A DNA stretch of 54,747 bases from Ignavibacteriaceae bacterium (GTDB lineage Bacteria > Bacteroidota > Ignavibacteria > Ignavibacteriales > Ignavibacteriaceae), in assembly GCA_013042995.1 (NCBI GenBank), contig JABDPB010000009.1, forward strand, positions 1 to 54,747. Reading direction: 5' to 3'. The translations under genes were made by a program, and so were the position numbers. The notes beneath the pieces were generated by a model. It was not told the origin of the DNA. It ran no database searches and saw nothing but the letters and a program-made list of their open reading frames with translations. Shown piece by piece: positions 44,034 to 53,727 of the stretch (its first letter is position 1; every line of letters begins with the position of its first letter).

Positions 44034-45761
44034 ATGCAAACTAACGCTTCGATTGAAATCCTTCCTATAATTTTCGGGCTACTCGGTGGATTGGCTCTGT
44101 TCCTTTACGGAATGGAACAGATGACTGATGCCCTTACAACTGTCGCTGGCAGTAAAATGAAAAATCTTCTTGCACGAATGACTTCCAACAGAGTTAAGGG
44201 AGCAATTACTGGTGCATTTGCCACGGCAGTTGTTCAATCATCCTCAGTTACTACAGTTCTTGTTGTTGGTTTTATTTCCGCAGGTTTACTAAGTCTTGCT
44301 CAGGCGATTAGCATAATTGTCGGAGCACAAGTTGGAACAACAATAACAGTTCAAATTATTGCTTTTAGAGTAACCGAATATTCACTGTTAATGATTGCAA
44401 TTGGTTTTGGGGTAAGATTTTTAGTTAAGCAGGAAAAAATTAAATATCTTGGATTGATGTTAATGGGATTTGGTTTGATCTTTTTAGGAATGCAGCTTAT
44501 GAGTGATGCTACCTATCCCCTTCGCTCCTATGAACCTTTTGTAAATGCAATGAGGTATATGGAGAATCCGGTGATTGGTATTTTAGTTGCCGCAACATTT
44601 ACTGCAATCATTCAAAGCTCGGCAGCAACAATAGGAATAGTAATTTCACTGGCAACACAGGGCTTTATTACTTTGGAAGCTGGTATTGCATTAACTTTAG
44701 GTGCAAACGTTGGTACTTGCATAACTGCAATATTGGCATCAATTGGAACTAACCGTGAAGGCAAACAAGCTGCAGTTAGTCATGTATTAATTAATATAAT
44801 CGGTGTAGCAATATGGCTTCCTTTTCTCTATAATTTAGAAGAAGTAGTTAGGTATATTTCACCTTCATTCGAAAATTTATCAGGAATAAATAAAATTGCT
44901 TCAGAGGCACCGCGGCAAATAGCAAACGCACATACGATTTTTAATCTTGCAAACTCTATTATCTTTTTACCTTTTACAGGAATTTTGGGAAAATTAATTT
45001 CCTGGATTCTGCCCGTAAAACCTGAGTTAGTTCCAGAAATAGTGGAACCAAAATATGTTAACAAAATATATCTTAAAACACCAAACATCGCACTTGACAG
45101 AGTAAGAATGGAGATTGCGAGACAGGCTAAAAGAGCTTTGTGGATGGTAAAAGAAATTCCCACAGCTTTAGATTCCGATGATAAACAAAAACTGAAACTG
45201 GTTAGAAAGATGGATAACGAAGTTGATGCTCTCCATGAAATAATTATTGACTTTTTAGGCAAACTCTCTAAGGAAGAGTTAACAAATGTTGAATCTAATT
45301 TACTGCAAGGTTATTTATCTGCCGCAAATTATATTGAAAATATAGGCGATGTTGTTGAAACAAATTTATACACGCTAGGAAAAGAAAGACTAAAATCTGA
45401 TCAGGAATTCAGTGAGAAACTGGATCAATTTACAAAACCATATTTTAATAAGGTTATTGAAAGTCTAGATCTATCAATAAATTCTTTGACTGAGGGTGAT
45501 TTGAAAAAAGCTGAATTAGTAATCGAAGCCAAATCTGAAGTAACCGAGCTTGCCGACAACGCTCTGGATCACCTGTCAAAACGATTGCACAGTGAGAAAA
45601 ACCTGGAACTCTCCGAGTTCAGAATTCAAATAGATGTGATAGAAAATTTTAGGAGAATTTATTACCTCGCAAAACGACTTGCTAAAACTGTTACTACCAT
45701 GAATTTTATGGACAACAATTTAATTCAACCTCCCATTCAAGAAGAACTTCCTTTTCAATAA
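44034..45761 (+). CDS. Na/Pi-cotransporter family protein with PhoU-like C-terminal domain
   Basis: 575 residues. The N-terminal ~320 residues contain two Na/Pi-cotransporter repeats with the QSSS signatures (TAVVQSSSVTTVLVVG and TAIIQSSAATIGIVIS) among about eight helices. The C-terminal ~220 residues are a PhoU-like helical bundle. Members (YjbB/NptA type) move phosphate with sodium, often outward. No phosphate regulon genes are adjacent. No clear ribosome-binding site precedes the ATG. Confidence 0.94.
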   Translation: MQTNASIEILPIIFGLLGGLALFLYGMEQMTDALTTVAGSKMKNLLARMTSNRVKGAITGAFATAVVQSSSVTTVLVVGFISAGLLSLAQAISIIVGAQVGTTITVQIIAFRVTEYSLLMIAIGFGVRFLVKQEKIKYLGLMLMGFGLIFLGMQLMSDATYPLRSYEPFVNAMRYMENPVIGILVAATFTAIIQSSAATIGIVISLATQGFITLEAGIALTLGANVGTCITAILASIGTNREGKQAAVSHVLINIIGVAIWLPFLYNLEEVVRYISPSFENLSGINKIASEAPRQIANAHTIFNLANSIIFLPFTGILGKLISWILPVKPELVPEIVEPKYVNKIYLKTPNIALDRVRMEIARQAKRALWMVKEIPTALDSDDKQKLKLVRKMDNEVDALHEIIIDFLGKLSKEELTNVESNLLQGYLSAANYIENIGDVVETNLYTLGKERLKSDQEFSEKLDQFTKPYFNKVIESLDLSINSLTEGDLKKAELVIEAKSEVTELADNALDHLSKRLHSEKNLELSEFRIQIDVIENFRRIYYLAKRLAKTVTTMNFMDNNLIQPPIQEELPFQ

Positions 45762-45931
45762 GTAGAAAATTAATATAATCTGGATTCAGTCCAATTAATC
45801 ATTTACAAATTATTATATAAAATTTAATTAGAATATTTAAAATAATTTTATATTGCAAAGGTTAATTACAAATATTGATACTGGCCGCTGGGAGCACATA
45901 ATTTTTAGTTCTTAATTTAATGGAGAATAGA

Positions 45932-46576
45932 ATGCGAAATAACATTATAGTTAAATATTCAAAATTGCTTATAATTTTTTTTACAATTAGTTTATTTATA
46001 GTTTCAGAAGGTTCAGCACAGATCGAGCTTTTCGGTTTTGGTGGATATATGACCTACAGTAGTGTACCTGTCAGAGAAGGAAACCTATCTTTTGAAGACG
46101 GGAACAATTATGGTTTTGGTTTAGATGTCGGAATTGACAGAGGAATTTTAGTTGAACTTAATTACACACACAATCAAACCTCTGCAAGACTAAGACGATT
46201 TAATGGCGGAGATGAGCCTTTGTTCGATATGAATACTCATTACATTCAGCTTGGTGCTCAATACGAATTTAGACGTAACAGCAAACAAAAAGCATTTCCT
46301 TATACACTGGTAACTGCGGGTGCAACATTATTCGATGCTAAAGATGCCACACTCAGCGATGAATGGAGATTCTCAGTTGCATTTGGCGGTGGAGGAAAAT
46401 TTTTCTTGGGTAAAAACATTGGCTTAAGATTACAAGTAAGAATGCTGCTACCTCTTACATTTTCCGGTGGTGGATTATGGTGTGGTACGGGAGGTTGCAG
46501 TGTTGGTGTGGGAAGCTGGGCAACCTTGGCTCAATTTGATTTTACAGCAGCGTTTTTTATTCGATTAGGGAAATAA
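45932..46576 (+). CDS. Exported small beta-barrel (OmpA/OmpW-like), unknown function
   Basis: 214 residues from the ATG at 45932, chosen over 45920 because GGAG lies six bases before it. The signal peptide ends in EGSAQ. The mature protein starts with IELFGFGGYMTY and has strands typical of small outer-membrane barrels (YIQLGAQYEFRR; WRFSVAFGGGGKFFLG; LRLQVRMLLPLTF), ending in FTAAFFIRLGK. A CGTGGC disulfide candidate occurs near the end. Function unknown. Confidence 0.83.
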   Translation: MRNNIIVKYSKLLIIFFTISLFIVSEGSAQIELFGFGGYMTYSSVPVREGNLSFEDGNNYGFGLDVGIDRGILVELNYTHNQTSARLRRFNGGDEPLFDMNTHYIQLGAQYEFRRNSKQKAFPYTLVTAGATLFDAKDATLSDEWRFSVAFGGGGKFFLGKNIGLRLQVRMLLPLTFSGGGLWCGTGGCSVGVGSWATLAQFDFTAAFFIRLGK

Positions 46577-46677
46577 ATAAAAACAGTAAAAAATACTGTG
46601 TGGGTTATAGATTAATTTCGGGCGAATAACTCAGACACTGAAAGTGGGAAGTTTTTATTAATAAATATTTTACAAAA

Positions 46678-48228
46678 TTGAAAATCAATGTTGTAATTTT
46701 CTTACTTCTTTTGATTGCGACGAATATTTTTAGCCAGTCAGATCAATTTACTAGTTTAAGTTCTGTATTATATAATAAGGAATATAATTCGGCACAATCT
46801 TCAAAATTTCCCTCAACAATCGAAAGCCTCGCGTTTAAACCTAACTTTAAAGAATGGGGAAAAGTAAATCTGCCAGCTTCTGTTTTAGGTGACAATTTTG
46901 AACCCTGGGAATCGAAAAAACATTTCTGGTTAGGTGCGGCGGAAATTGCAATCTTGGAGTTTATTCCTTGGGCACTGGCACGCTGGATTAGAAAGTGGGA
47001 GAATCCGGGAGACAACTGGGCAAAAGTTAATTCTAAAACCTGGTGGCAAAACATCAGCAAAGGTTGGGAATATGATGGTGATAACTTTCAAACGAATAAT
47101 TTTGCTCACCCTTATCATGGGGCGCTCTTTTACAATGCAGGAAGAACAAACGGATACGATTTTTGGGAATCCACGGCCTGGGCTTTAACTGGTAGCGCGA
47201 TCTGGGAATATTTTGGTGAAACCTTCAGACCCTCCATTAACGATTGGGTTTATACAGGAATTGGAGGATCGAATTTAGGGGAAATATTATATCGTTTATC
47301 ATCAATGGTCACTGATAACAGGGCCACTGGTTCCGACAGAGTTTGGTCTGAGATTTTTGGAACACTTCTAAATCCGGTTAGAGGATTTAACAGATTAGTA
47401 ACCGGTGAAATGAATCAAAACTTTGATAACCCAAGTTGGAGCAGACCAAAAGATTTTGTACTTGCTTTCGATGCCGGAACCAGAACAGTTGATCTAAATG
47501 GAATAAAAGATCTCAGGAATAAAAGCGTTCAAGGTTTATTCAGCATGGAGATGGCTTACGGACTGCCAATAACTGCAAGGAAACCATTTGATTTTTTTGC
47601 TATATCAATGGGAATCTCTTCAGAAGCTCCACATTTTACGCAACTAAACACTACTGGTTACCTTTTTGGTAAAGTAATTAAACCATTGCAACACTACTTC
47701 GGTGTTTCGCTTGATTTTACTTATAACAACATTTCTCCTCCTAAAACACCCGGCGTAGATGAAGAAGGTTTTGAAGGATTGTTATATGGCTCTGCAATGA
47801 TACACCCTTATGTATTGTCAATATTTCCAATAGGACAAAAAACTTTATTTGTTACAACAGTTGGAATAAATGCTGTTATGATGGGTGCAACCCCTAATGA
47901 TTATTTTATTGATGTTGAGGGAAGAAATTATGATATGGGACCTGGTGTAGGCTTTAGGTTTATGGGCTCAATCAGGGAAGGTATATGGGACTATTTACGA
48001 ATAATGTATTTTGGAAACTGGATCTGGACACAAACTGAACCTTCTGATTCAAAACACAGAGTTCAAATATTTTATCTGGAAGGTGAATATCCGCTTACAT
48101 CGTTTTTTGCGTTTGGCATTGGTGCTGGAGTCTATTGGAGAACAAGTTTATACGAAAACTTTCCTGATGTTGATAGAAATCATCCAATACTTAAGGTTTT
48201 CTTTAAGACGGCAGTTATTAATTTATAA
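46678..48228 (+). CDS. DUF3943-like exported protein
   Basis: 516 residues, starting at TTG 46678; no ATG is available nearby and the upstream frame has no better start. The signal peptide ends in NIFSQ. Residues ~70-200 hold the hydrophobic, Trp-rich region with the HPYHGALFYNAGRTNGYDFW motif and a following WEYFGE, which I associate with DUF3943. The remainder is strand-rich and probably forms a barrel at the outer membrane. It follows another barrel gene by 101 bases. Function unknown. Confidence 0.8.
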   Translation: MKINVVIFLLLLIATNIFSQSDQFTSLSSVLYNKEYNSAQSSKFPSTIESLAFKPNFKEWGKVNLPASVLGDNFEPWESKKHFWLGAAEIAILEFIPWALARWIRKWENPGDNWAKVNSKTWWQNISKGWEYDGDNFQTNNFAHPYHGALFYNAGRTNGYDFWESTAWALTGSAIWEYFGETFRPSINDWVYTGIGGSNLGEILYRLSSMVTDNRATGSDRVWSEIFGTLLNPVRGFNRLVTGEMNQNFDNPSWSRPKDFVLAFDAGTRTVDLNGIKDLRNKSVQGLFSMEMAYGLPITARKPFDFFAISMGISSEAPHFTQLNTTGYLFGKVIKPLQHYFGVSLDFTYNNISPPKTPGVDEEGFEGLLYGSAMIHPYVLSIFPIGQKTLFVTTVGINAVMMGATPNDYFIDVEGRNYDMGPGVGFRFMGSIREGIWDYLRIMYFGNWIWTQTEPSDSKHRVQIFYLEGEYPLTSFFAFGIGAGVYWRTSLYENFPDVDRNHPILKVFFKTAVINL

Positions 48229-48273
48229 ATTGATTAATAGACAAGTTTGAAAAATTATTAAAGGAAATTAATG

Positions 48274-48846
48274 ATGAAAAAAATATTTTTTATCATCTTA
48301 ACATTATTATTATTCGGTTCTAAGTTAAATTTATTTGCACAAACTGAGGGATTTTTGAAGAACAGAATTATGGTTGAAGGTTTGTTCATAAGAAATCTTG
48401 GTAACTTCAGTGAAGTCTGGGCAAATGCTGCAGGTGGATATGTTGGTTATGGAATTGCTTTCCTCGATCACAATCTCTTAATGTTAAGAACTGGCTATAT
48501 AAAAAATAATTTGAGGGATGGGGTTAATTATCAGGATGCATCCTCCACAATTATTCCACTCGAGATTGGAGGAAGATATTATTTTATTGATAGTAGATTT
48601 ATGCCCTTCATTCAGTTTATGAACGGTCTAAATTTGGTTTTCGAGAACACAAATCTTGAGGGCGAAAGAGGAGATAAAACACTAGTAAAATATGCCTTTC
48701 AGGTAGGTTTCGGTTTAACTGTTAACCTAATGGGTAATTTGAATATAGATTTAGGAGTAAACTATCAATCTAATTTCTATAAAACCGAGGCAATGAATAC
48801 CGGATTTAAGTATGTCTTCGGAATTGGTTTTGCATTAGATAAATAA
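48274..48846 (+). CDS. Exported small beta-barrel protein, unknown function
   Basis: 190 residues from the second of two adjacent ATGs (48271, 48274), with AAAGGAAATT upstream. The signal peptide ends in LFAQ. The strands (RIMVEGLFIRN; LLMLRTGYIKN; FQVGFGLTVNLMGN; FGIGFALDK) suggest an eight-stranded outer-membrane barrel. It precedes the AI-2E family gene by 15 bases. I do not recognise a named family. Confidence 0.8.
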   Translation: MKKIFFIILTLLLFGSKLNLFAQTEGFLKNRIMVEGLFIRNLGNFSEVWANAAGGYVGYGIAFLDHNLLMLRTGYIKNNLRDGVNYQDASSTIIPLEIGGRYYFIDSRFMPFIQFMNGLNLVFENTNLEGERGDKTLVKYAFQVGFGLTVNLMGNLNIDLGVNYQSNFYKTEAMNTGFKYVFGIGFALDK

Positions 48847-48861
48847 TAAAATCATATACTT

Positions 48862-49899
48862 TTGGATCATTTAAATAAAAAACACGTTGATTCAACGCAA
48901 GTCTTAATTGTGCTTGCCTCCTTTATAATTATTGTAGCGGGAATGAAAGCTGCAGAGTCTATAATCATTCCTTTTTTACTTGCAATTTTCATTTCAATAA
49001 TTGCTTCACCTCCATATGTTTGGCTTCAAGATAAAGGCATACCAAAAGGGATAGCTTTGCTAGTTGTAATTCTATTATTTCTAATTGCTATTTCATTAAT
49101 TGGATTACTCGCGGGTACTTCAGTGACTGATTTCACTTCAAAAATTCCATTTTATCAACAAAAATTAGAAAGTCAGACTGAAGCTATTGTAGAGTGGTTT
49201 ATTCAGGCTCAAATTATCGAACCAGACTTTAAACTTACTGAAGCATTTAATCCCGCATCAGTACTCAAACTTGTTGGGGATACATTAAATCAAGTAAGTA
49301 ACTTGTTTGCAAACGGTTTTCTAATATTACTAACTGTAATTTTTATAATGCTGGAAGTAACTAGCTTACCATTAAAACTTAAAAAAATATTTTCGAATCC
49401 TGAGGAATCTATCAAACGTGTACAGGCTGTTGCCCAAAACATAAACAAGTATATAGCAATAAAAACATGGATTTGTTTGGGAACTGGAATCCTAGTTTAC
49501 ATATTACTACTAATAATAGGTGTGGATTATCCACTGCTATGGGCAGTCTTGGCATTTGCTCTCAACTACATTCCAACCGTGGGCTCTATCATTGCACTAG
49601 TCCCTCCGGTATTGCTTTCAATAGTACAGCTTGGCTTTGTTGAGGCAATGATAATTCTTATTGGGTATATAGTTATCAATACAATCATGGGCAATATCCT
49701 CGAACCAAAATTTATGGGTAAGGGATTGGGACTTTCCACATTAGTTGTATTCCTTTCTCTCATTTTCTGGGGCTGGGTTCTTGGACCTATAGGAATGCTT
49801 TTATCTGTACCTCTTACAATTACAATTAAGATGGCTCTTGATAGCACAGAAGAAACTCGTTGGCTTGCAATTTTGCTGGGCCCTGAAAGTGATAAGTAA
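48862..49899 (+). CDS. AI-2E family (PerM-type) permease
   Basis: 345 residues, starting at TTG 48862; the frame is closed by TAA just upstream, and family members begin at about this distance from the first helix. Eight hydrophobic segments are present in the family's pattern (first pair around AAESIIIPFLLAIFISI, last four after residue 190), with the conserved Pro-Thr-Val-Gly (NYIPTVGSIIALVPP) and GNILEPKFMGKGLGLS. Family members export AI-2, or act as Na/H antiporters; this one's substrate is unknown. Confidence 0.92.
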   Translation: MDHLNKKHVDSTQVLIVLASFIIIVAGMKAAESIIIPFLLAIFISIIASPPYVWLQDKGIPKGIALLVVILLFLIAISLIGLLAGTSVTDFTSKIPFYQQKLESQTEAIVEWFIQAQIIEPDFKLTEAFNPASVLKLVGDTLNQVSNLFANGFLILLTVIFIMLEVTSLPLKLKKIFSNPEESIKRVQAVAQNINKYIAIKTWICLGTGILVYILLLIIGVDYPLLWAVLAFALNYIPTVGSIIALVPPVLLSIVQLGFVEAMIILIGYIVINTIMGNILEPKFMGKGLGLSTLVVFLSLIFWGWVLGPIGMLLSVPLTITIKMALDSTEETRWLAILLGPESDK

Positions 49900-49913
49900 A
49901 TAATTTTTGATCT

Positions 49914-50957
49914 ATGAGTTTAACAATTCTAAAGCAACTTTCTAAAACGGTATTAATATTTGTTATTTCCTTTCTGGTATTTTCAGATATCTACGCACAA
50001 AGAGAAGATATAGTTATAATGCAAAATGGTGATAATATAACCGGTGAAATAAAAAGATTAGAGCTTGGAATACTTATTCTTAAAACAGATGATATGGAAA
50101 CCATCAGTATTAAGTGGGATAAAGTTAGAAGTGTACAAACTAAAAATATTTATGCGATTGAACTACAGGATGGCAGAGTATACTATGGCTCTATTTGGCC
50201 GGGAGATATAGAAGGCTCACTAATAATTAAAGGAGTTACTGCCGAGAATAGACTATTTATGGAGTTTATAGTAAAAATTACACGCATTAAAGAGTCCTTT
50301 TGGGATATTTTAGATGGTTACATCAGGTTAGGCGCAAGCTTTACAAAAGCAAGTAGCGTTGGTCAATTTAGCGCAGGATTTAGTGGTAATTACAGAACAA
50401 AAATATTTCTAGCTGAACTAACTGCCAATTCTGTGATTACGACCACTGGTGATAAGCCAACTTCAAGAAAACAAGACATTACGTTTTCTTATAGAAGATT
50501 TCTAGAAAAAAAATGGTTTTGGGGTGCATTACTAAGTGCTGAAGAAAATACTCAACTTGGTATTCAATTAAGAACAACTTTAGGTGGTGGTATAGGTAAA
50601 TATTTTCTTCAGACTAATACAAACTGGTTTAATGGTTTAGCAGGTTTGACACTTAACCGTGAGTGGTTTGTAGATTCTACAAAGGCCGTTAATAATATTG
50701 AAGGTTTAATTAATGGGGAATATAAATTATTCATTTATGATCATCCAAAAGTAAGCATCAACACTTCCCTCAATGTCTTCCCAAGTATTACAAACTTTGG
50801 GAGGATTCGTACCGATTTTAATGTAGATTTGGATTGGGAAATTATTATTGACTTTTATTGGGTGTTATCCTTTTACTTTAATTTTGATAGCAAACCAACA
50901 ACTACTGCATCAAAAACTGATTATAGGTTTGAGACTTCGTTTAAATATGAACTTTAA
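49914..50957 (+). CDS. DUF481 exported outer-membrane protein
   Basis: 347 residues with a signal peptide ending in DIYAQ. Residues ~30-105 form a small beta domain (MQNGDNITGEIKRLELG; ELQDGRVYYGSI). Residues ~135-347 match the DUF481 barrel: GASFTKASSVGQFSAGFSGNYRT, FSYRRFLEKKWFWGALLSAEEN, and a C-terminal strand YRFETSFKYEL. DUF481 proteins are small salt- or stress-linked outer-membrane proteins of uncertain role. It lies 14 bases after the AI-2E gene and 14 before the FadL-like gene, probably one operon. Confidence 0.85.
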   Translation: MSLTILKQLSKTVLIFVISFLVFSDIYAQREDIVIMQNGDNITGEIKRLELGILILKTDDMETISIKWDKVRSVQTKNIYAIELQDGRVYYGSIWPGDIEGSLIIKGVTAENRLFMEFIVKITRIKESFWDILDGYIRLGASFTKASSVGQFSAGFSGNYRTKIFLAELTANSVITTTGDKPTSRKQDITFSYRRFLEKKWFWGALLSAEENTQLGIQLRTTLGGGIGKYFLQTNTNWFNGLAGLTLNREWFVDSTKAVNNIEGLINGEYKLFIYDHPKVSINTSLNVFPSITNFGRIRTDFNVDLDWEIIIDFYWVLSFYFNFDSKPTTTASKTDYRFETSFKYEL

Positions 50958-50971
50958 ATTTGGAGGGCAAA

Positions 50972-52321
50972 ATGAAAAAAGTTTACAGTGCAATATTGTT
51001 TATATTACTAATTAACTCGACTAGTTATGCACAAGAAACATACTACTGGAATGTAACATACGGAACACGTTCAACACTTTTGGGTGGTGCTGTTATTGGT
51101 AGTGTCTCAGATTTAAGTGCAACATATTATAATCCGGGGGCTGTTGCCCTTTTTGAAGATGTTCAATTCATTTTGAGTGCAGAGGTATATCAATATGAAA
51201 ATTTTACAATTAAAGATGGTGCTGCTGAGGGCCTTGATCTTAATTTTTCAACGATAACCCCATCTCCTTCTTTCTTGGCTTTCGATTTGGACTTTGATTT
51301 TCTTGGTACTGATAGACTGGCCATTTCATTATTAACTAGACAGAGCGCTGATTTTGAATTTTCCTCGAGGATCATTGATTCAATTGACGTTATAGGATCT
51401 TCACCAGGAAAAGAAAGTTTTGCTGGCGGTTTTGTAACTGAAAAGAAATTTGATGATATCTGGGGTGGTGTAACATATTCTACAAAATTAAGTGAGTTAG
51501 TTGGTGTGGGTATAACCGGATATCTTGCCTATATTCCATTAAGAAAAGAAGGTGAGACTATTTTGCAAGCATTATCCTCTCAGGGAGATATAGCATCATT
51601 TACGAATATCGAAAATTATAGATTTAATAGTCTAAGAGCACTTGTTAAGTTCGGGATTGGAATTGACTTACGTCCTTTAACTTTAGGTTTAACTCTTACC
51701 TCACCAAGTTTAAGCATTACAGGTTCTGGTTCAGTTGGGACTCATACATTTTTGAGTGGTGTGGATTCAACCATATTTCAGAGCAATTATCAGGATGATG
51801 TAAAGGCTGAATATAAAAATCCTTTGTCGGTCGGTGTCGGCGGTGCATATCAATTTGGCAAATTTAATTTGCATTTAAGTGCAGAATGGTTTGATAAAAT
51901 AGATAGTTATATTGTATTAGACTCTGAACCTTATGTTTCTCAAGGTAGCGGCGAACAATTAATTAATGATTTAACTCATGAAGCTAAAAGTATTATTAAT
52001 TATGGATTGGGATTAGATTACATCATCAATAAAGAATTCTTTATATCAGCCGGCTTTACCACAGATTTTTCAGCAAAGATAAGAAATACAAATACTAACT
52101 TATCCTCAGCTGCAAACTGGGATGTATATCATATTTCGGCTGGTGCAACATTTCCAATCGGAGGCTCATCGACTACACTTGGTATCTCTTATTCTCTTGG
52201 CAACGATAAATTTCAAAACGATGTTGATCTAACACCCGACCCGGATAATCCGGATGAAATTGCAAGAGAAAATGAAGTTAGTTTTTCAAGAATTAAAGTA
52301 CTATTTGGTTTTGAACTCTAG
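50972..52321 (+). CDS. OMPP1/FadL-like outer-membrane transporter
   Basis: 449 residues from the ATG at 50972, chosen because GGAGGG precedes it; the frame also begins at 50960. The signal peptide ends in SYAQ. It has the family's N-terminal feature (RSTLLGGAVIGSVSDLSATYYNPGA), and the mature body is a large barrel with a FadL-type end (EVSFSRIKVLFGFEL). FadL proteins move long-chain fatty acids or other hydrophobic compounds across the outer membrane; the ligand here is unknown. Confidence 0.87.
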   Translation: MKKVYSAILFILLINSTSYAQETYYWNVTYGTRSTLLGGAVIGSVSDLSATYYNPGAVALFEDVQFILSAEVYQYENFTIKDGAAEGLDLNFSTITPSPSFLAFDLDFDFLGTDRLAISLLTRQSADFEFSSRIIDSIDVIGSSPGKESFAGGFVTEKKFDDIWGGVTYSTKLSELVGVGITGYLAYIPLRKEGETILQALSSQGDIASFTNIENYRFNSLRALVKFGIGIDLRPLTLGLTLTSPSLSITGSGSVGTHTFLSGVDSTIFQSNYQDDVKAEYKNPLSVGVGGAYQFGKFNLHLSAEWFDKIDSYIVLDSEPYVSQGSGEQLINDLTHEAKSIINYGLGLDYIINKEFFISAGFTTDFSAKIRNTNTNLSSAANWDVYHISAGATFPIGGSSTTLGISYSLGNDKFQNDVDLTPDPDNPDEIARENEVSFSRIKVLFGFEL

Positions 52322-52424
52322 GTTTGTTTCAAGTGAATAAAATAGTTGAATGAACCTTATCGAAGATTCACATTAAGTATTTTATATAAAACATTATATA
52401 ATTTTATAAACGAAAGAACTTAAA

Positions 52425-52922
52425 ATGAAATTGATGATTTTATTATTCACCCTTATTTTGTACACATTTACATTTGCACAGGGACAATATATTGAATTGG
52501 CAAGTTCAGATTTTAAGACTAAAAAAGTTGCAGTAATTACAGAAGCAATGCAGTTCACACCTGAAGAAGCAGAGATATTTTGGCCCATTTACAGAGATTA
52601 TGATTACGAGTACACAAAAATTGGTGACCAGGAAATCTCTTTAATCAAAGAATATGCAGAGAATTTTGAAACACTTACAGATGAAAAAACCACTGAGCTT
52701 ATGACAAAATCTTTTGAGATTGATAGTCAGTTGCTTGATTTACAAGAATCTTATTTCAAAAAAATATCTAAAGCACTAAATCCACAACTAGCTGCACGTT
52801 TTATGCAAATTGAATCTCAAATACAAAATTTTGTTCAGCTTTCAATAGCATCACAAATTCCATTGGTTGGAGATGCTCTGGAAGATTTAAAGTCTGATGA
52901 AAAAGGGCTTGAGTTACGATAA
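52425..52922 (+). CDS. Small periplasmic helical protein, Spy/CpxP-like
   Basis: 165 residues with a signal peptide (MKLMILLFTLILYTFTFAQ). The mature part is almost entirely helical and charged, with TPEEAEIFWPIYRDYDYEY and FFKKISKALNPQLAARFMQIESQ-like segments typical of small Spy/CpxP-type periplasmic proteins. It is probably a chaperone-like or stress protein; a specific role cannot be inferred. It stands 104 bases after the FadL-like gene. Confidence 0.7.
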   Translation: MKLMILLFTLILYTFTFAQGQYIELASSDFKTKKVAVITEAMQFTPEEAEIFWPIYRDYDYEYTKIGDQEISLIKEYAENFETLTDEKTTELMTKSFEIDSQLLDLQESYFKKISKALNPQLAARFMQIESQIQNFVQLSIASQIPLVGDALEDLKSDEKGLELR

Positions 52923-52999
52923 ATTTTAGGTTTGTATTTATGCTTGCTGTAACTATAAATTTAATTTTACAATTCTAACTAATTAACCGGAGAATTTAG

Positions 53000-53680
53000 A
53001 TGAAAAAACAATTGAAAAGGTTATTGATTTTATCATTATTTACAATCATTACATTCTCAATAAACAGCTGCTACAACGATTACGGTTTAACCACTCAAGA
53101 CTACGATCTAGTTTCAACATTTTTCAAAAAAGGTGTTGATTTCAAAAAATTTCAAACTTTTACTTTGTTAGATACTGTCATGCGAGTTACAAATGATGGA
53201 GAAGATCCCAGTAATGTTGATACAAGATATGATAATCAAATTTTAAATGATATAGAAAGAAATATTAAAAATTTTGGTTATAGCCAAATAAGACAGGAAG
53301 ATGTTGATTCAACAAATCTGCCCAGCGTTGTGATTTTAGTATCTTCAGTTTCTTCAACTAATTATGCATACTCACCGGGCTACTGGTGGGGTTATTGGGG
53401 ATGGTATCCCGGCTGGAGTTATTATCCTGGCTATGGTTCTGGATGGGGCGGTTATTATCCCTGGTATCCGGGTGGAACAGTTTATTCATACACTACAGGC
53501 TCTATATTTATTGAAATGGTTGATCCCACAGATATCGATACAGAAAATAGAAGGGTCAATTTACAATGGGGAGCAGGAATTAATGGCTTAACAGATGATT
53601 CCTCTCAAAATCTATCCAGGAGAATTAAGGAAGCAATTGATCAAAGCTTCAAACAATCACCTTACTTAAGAATAAATTAA
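53000..53680 (+). CDS. DUF4136-type lipoprotein with Tyr/Trp/Gly-rich insert
   Basis: 226 residues. The signal peptide ends in a lipobox (SINSC, Cys about residue 24). The DUF4136 fold spans the rest: DFKKFQTFTLLD near the N-terminus and SLDQSF-like ending (IKEAIDQSFKQSPYL). Residues ~125-160 are unusually rich in Tyr, Trp, Gly and Pro (SPGYWWGYWGWYPGWSYYPG), a surface-exposed low-complexity insert also seen in other DUF4136 proteins. CGGAG lies eight bases before the ATG. Function unknown. Confidence 0.85.
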   Translation: MKKQLKRLLILSLFTIITFSINSCYNDYGLTTQDYDLVSTFFKKGVDFKKFQTFTLLDTVMRVTNDGEDPSNVDTRYDNQILNDIERNIKNFGYSQIRQEDVDSTNLPSVVILVSSVSSTNYAYSPGYWWGYWGWYPGWSYYPGYGSGWGGYYPWYPGGTVYSYTTGSIFIEMVDPTDIDTENRRVNLQWGAGINGLTDDSSQNLSRRIKEAIDQSFKQSPYLRIN

Positions 53681-53727
53681 CAATTAAGTAAAGAATAATT
53701 TTTGAAACGAAAAATTGGATTTACAGA

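Noticed and set aside
44828-45262. Minus-strand 144-codon frame inside the Na/Pi cotransporter gene
   Set aside because: It is fully covered by a well-supported gene on the other strand and has no recognisable motif.
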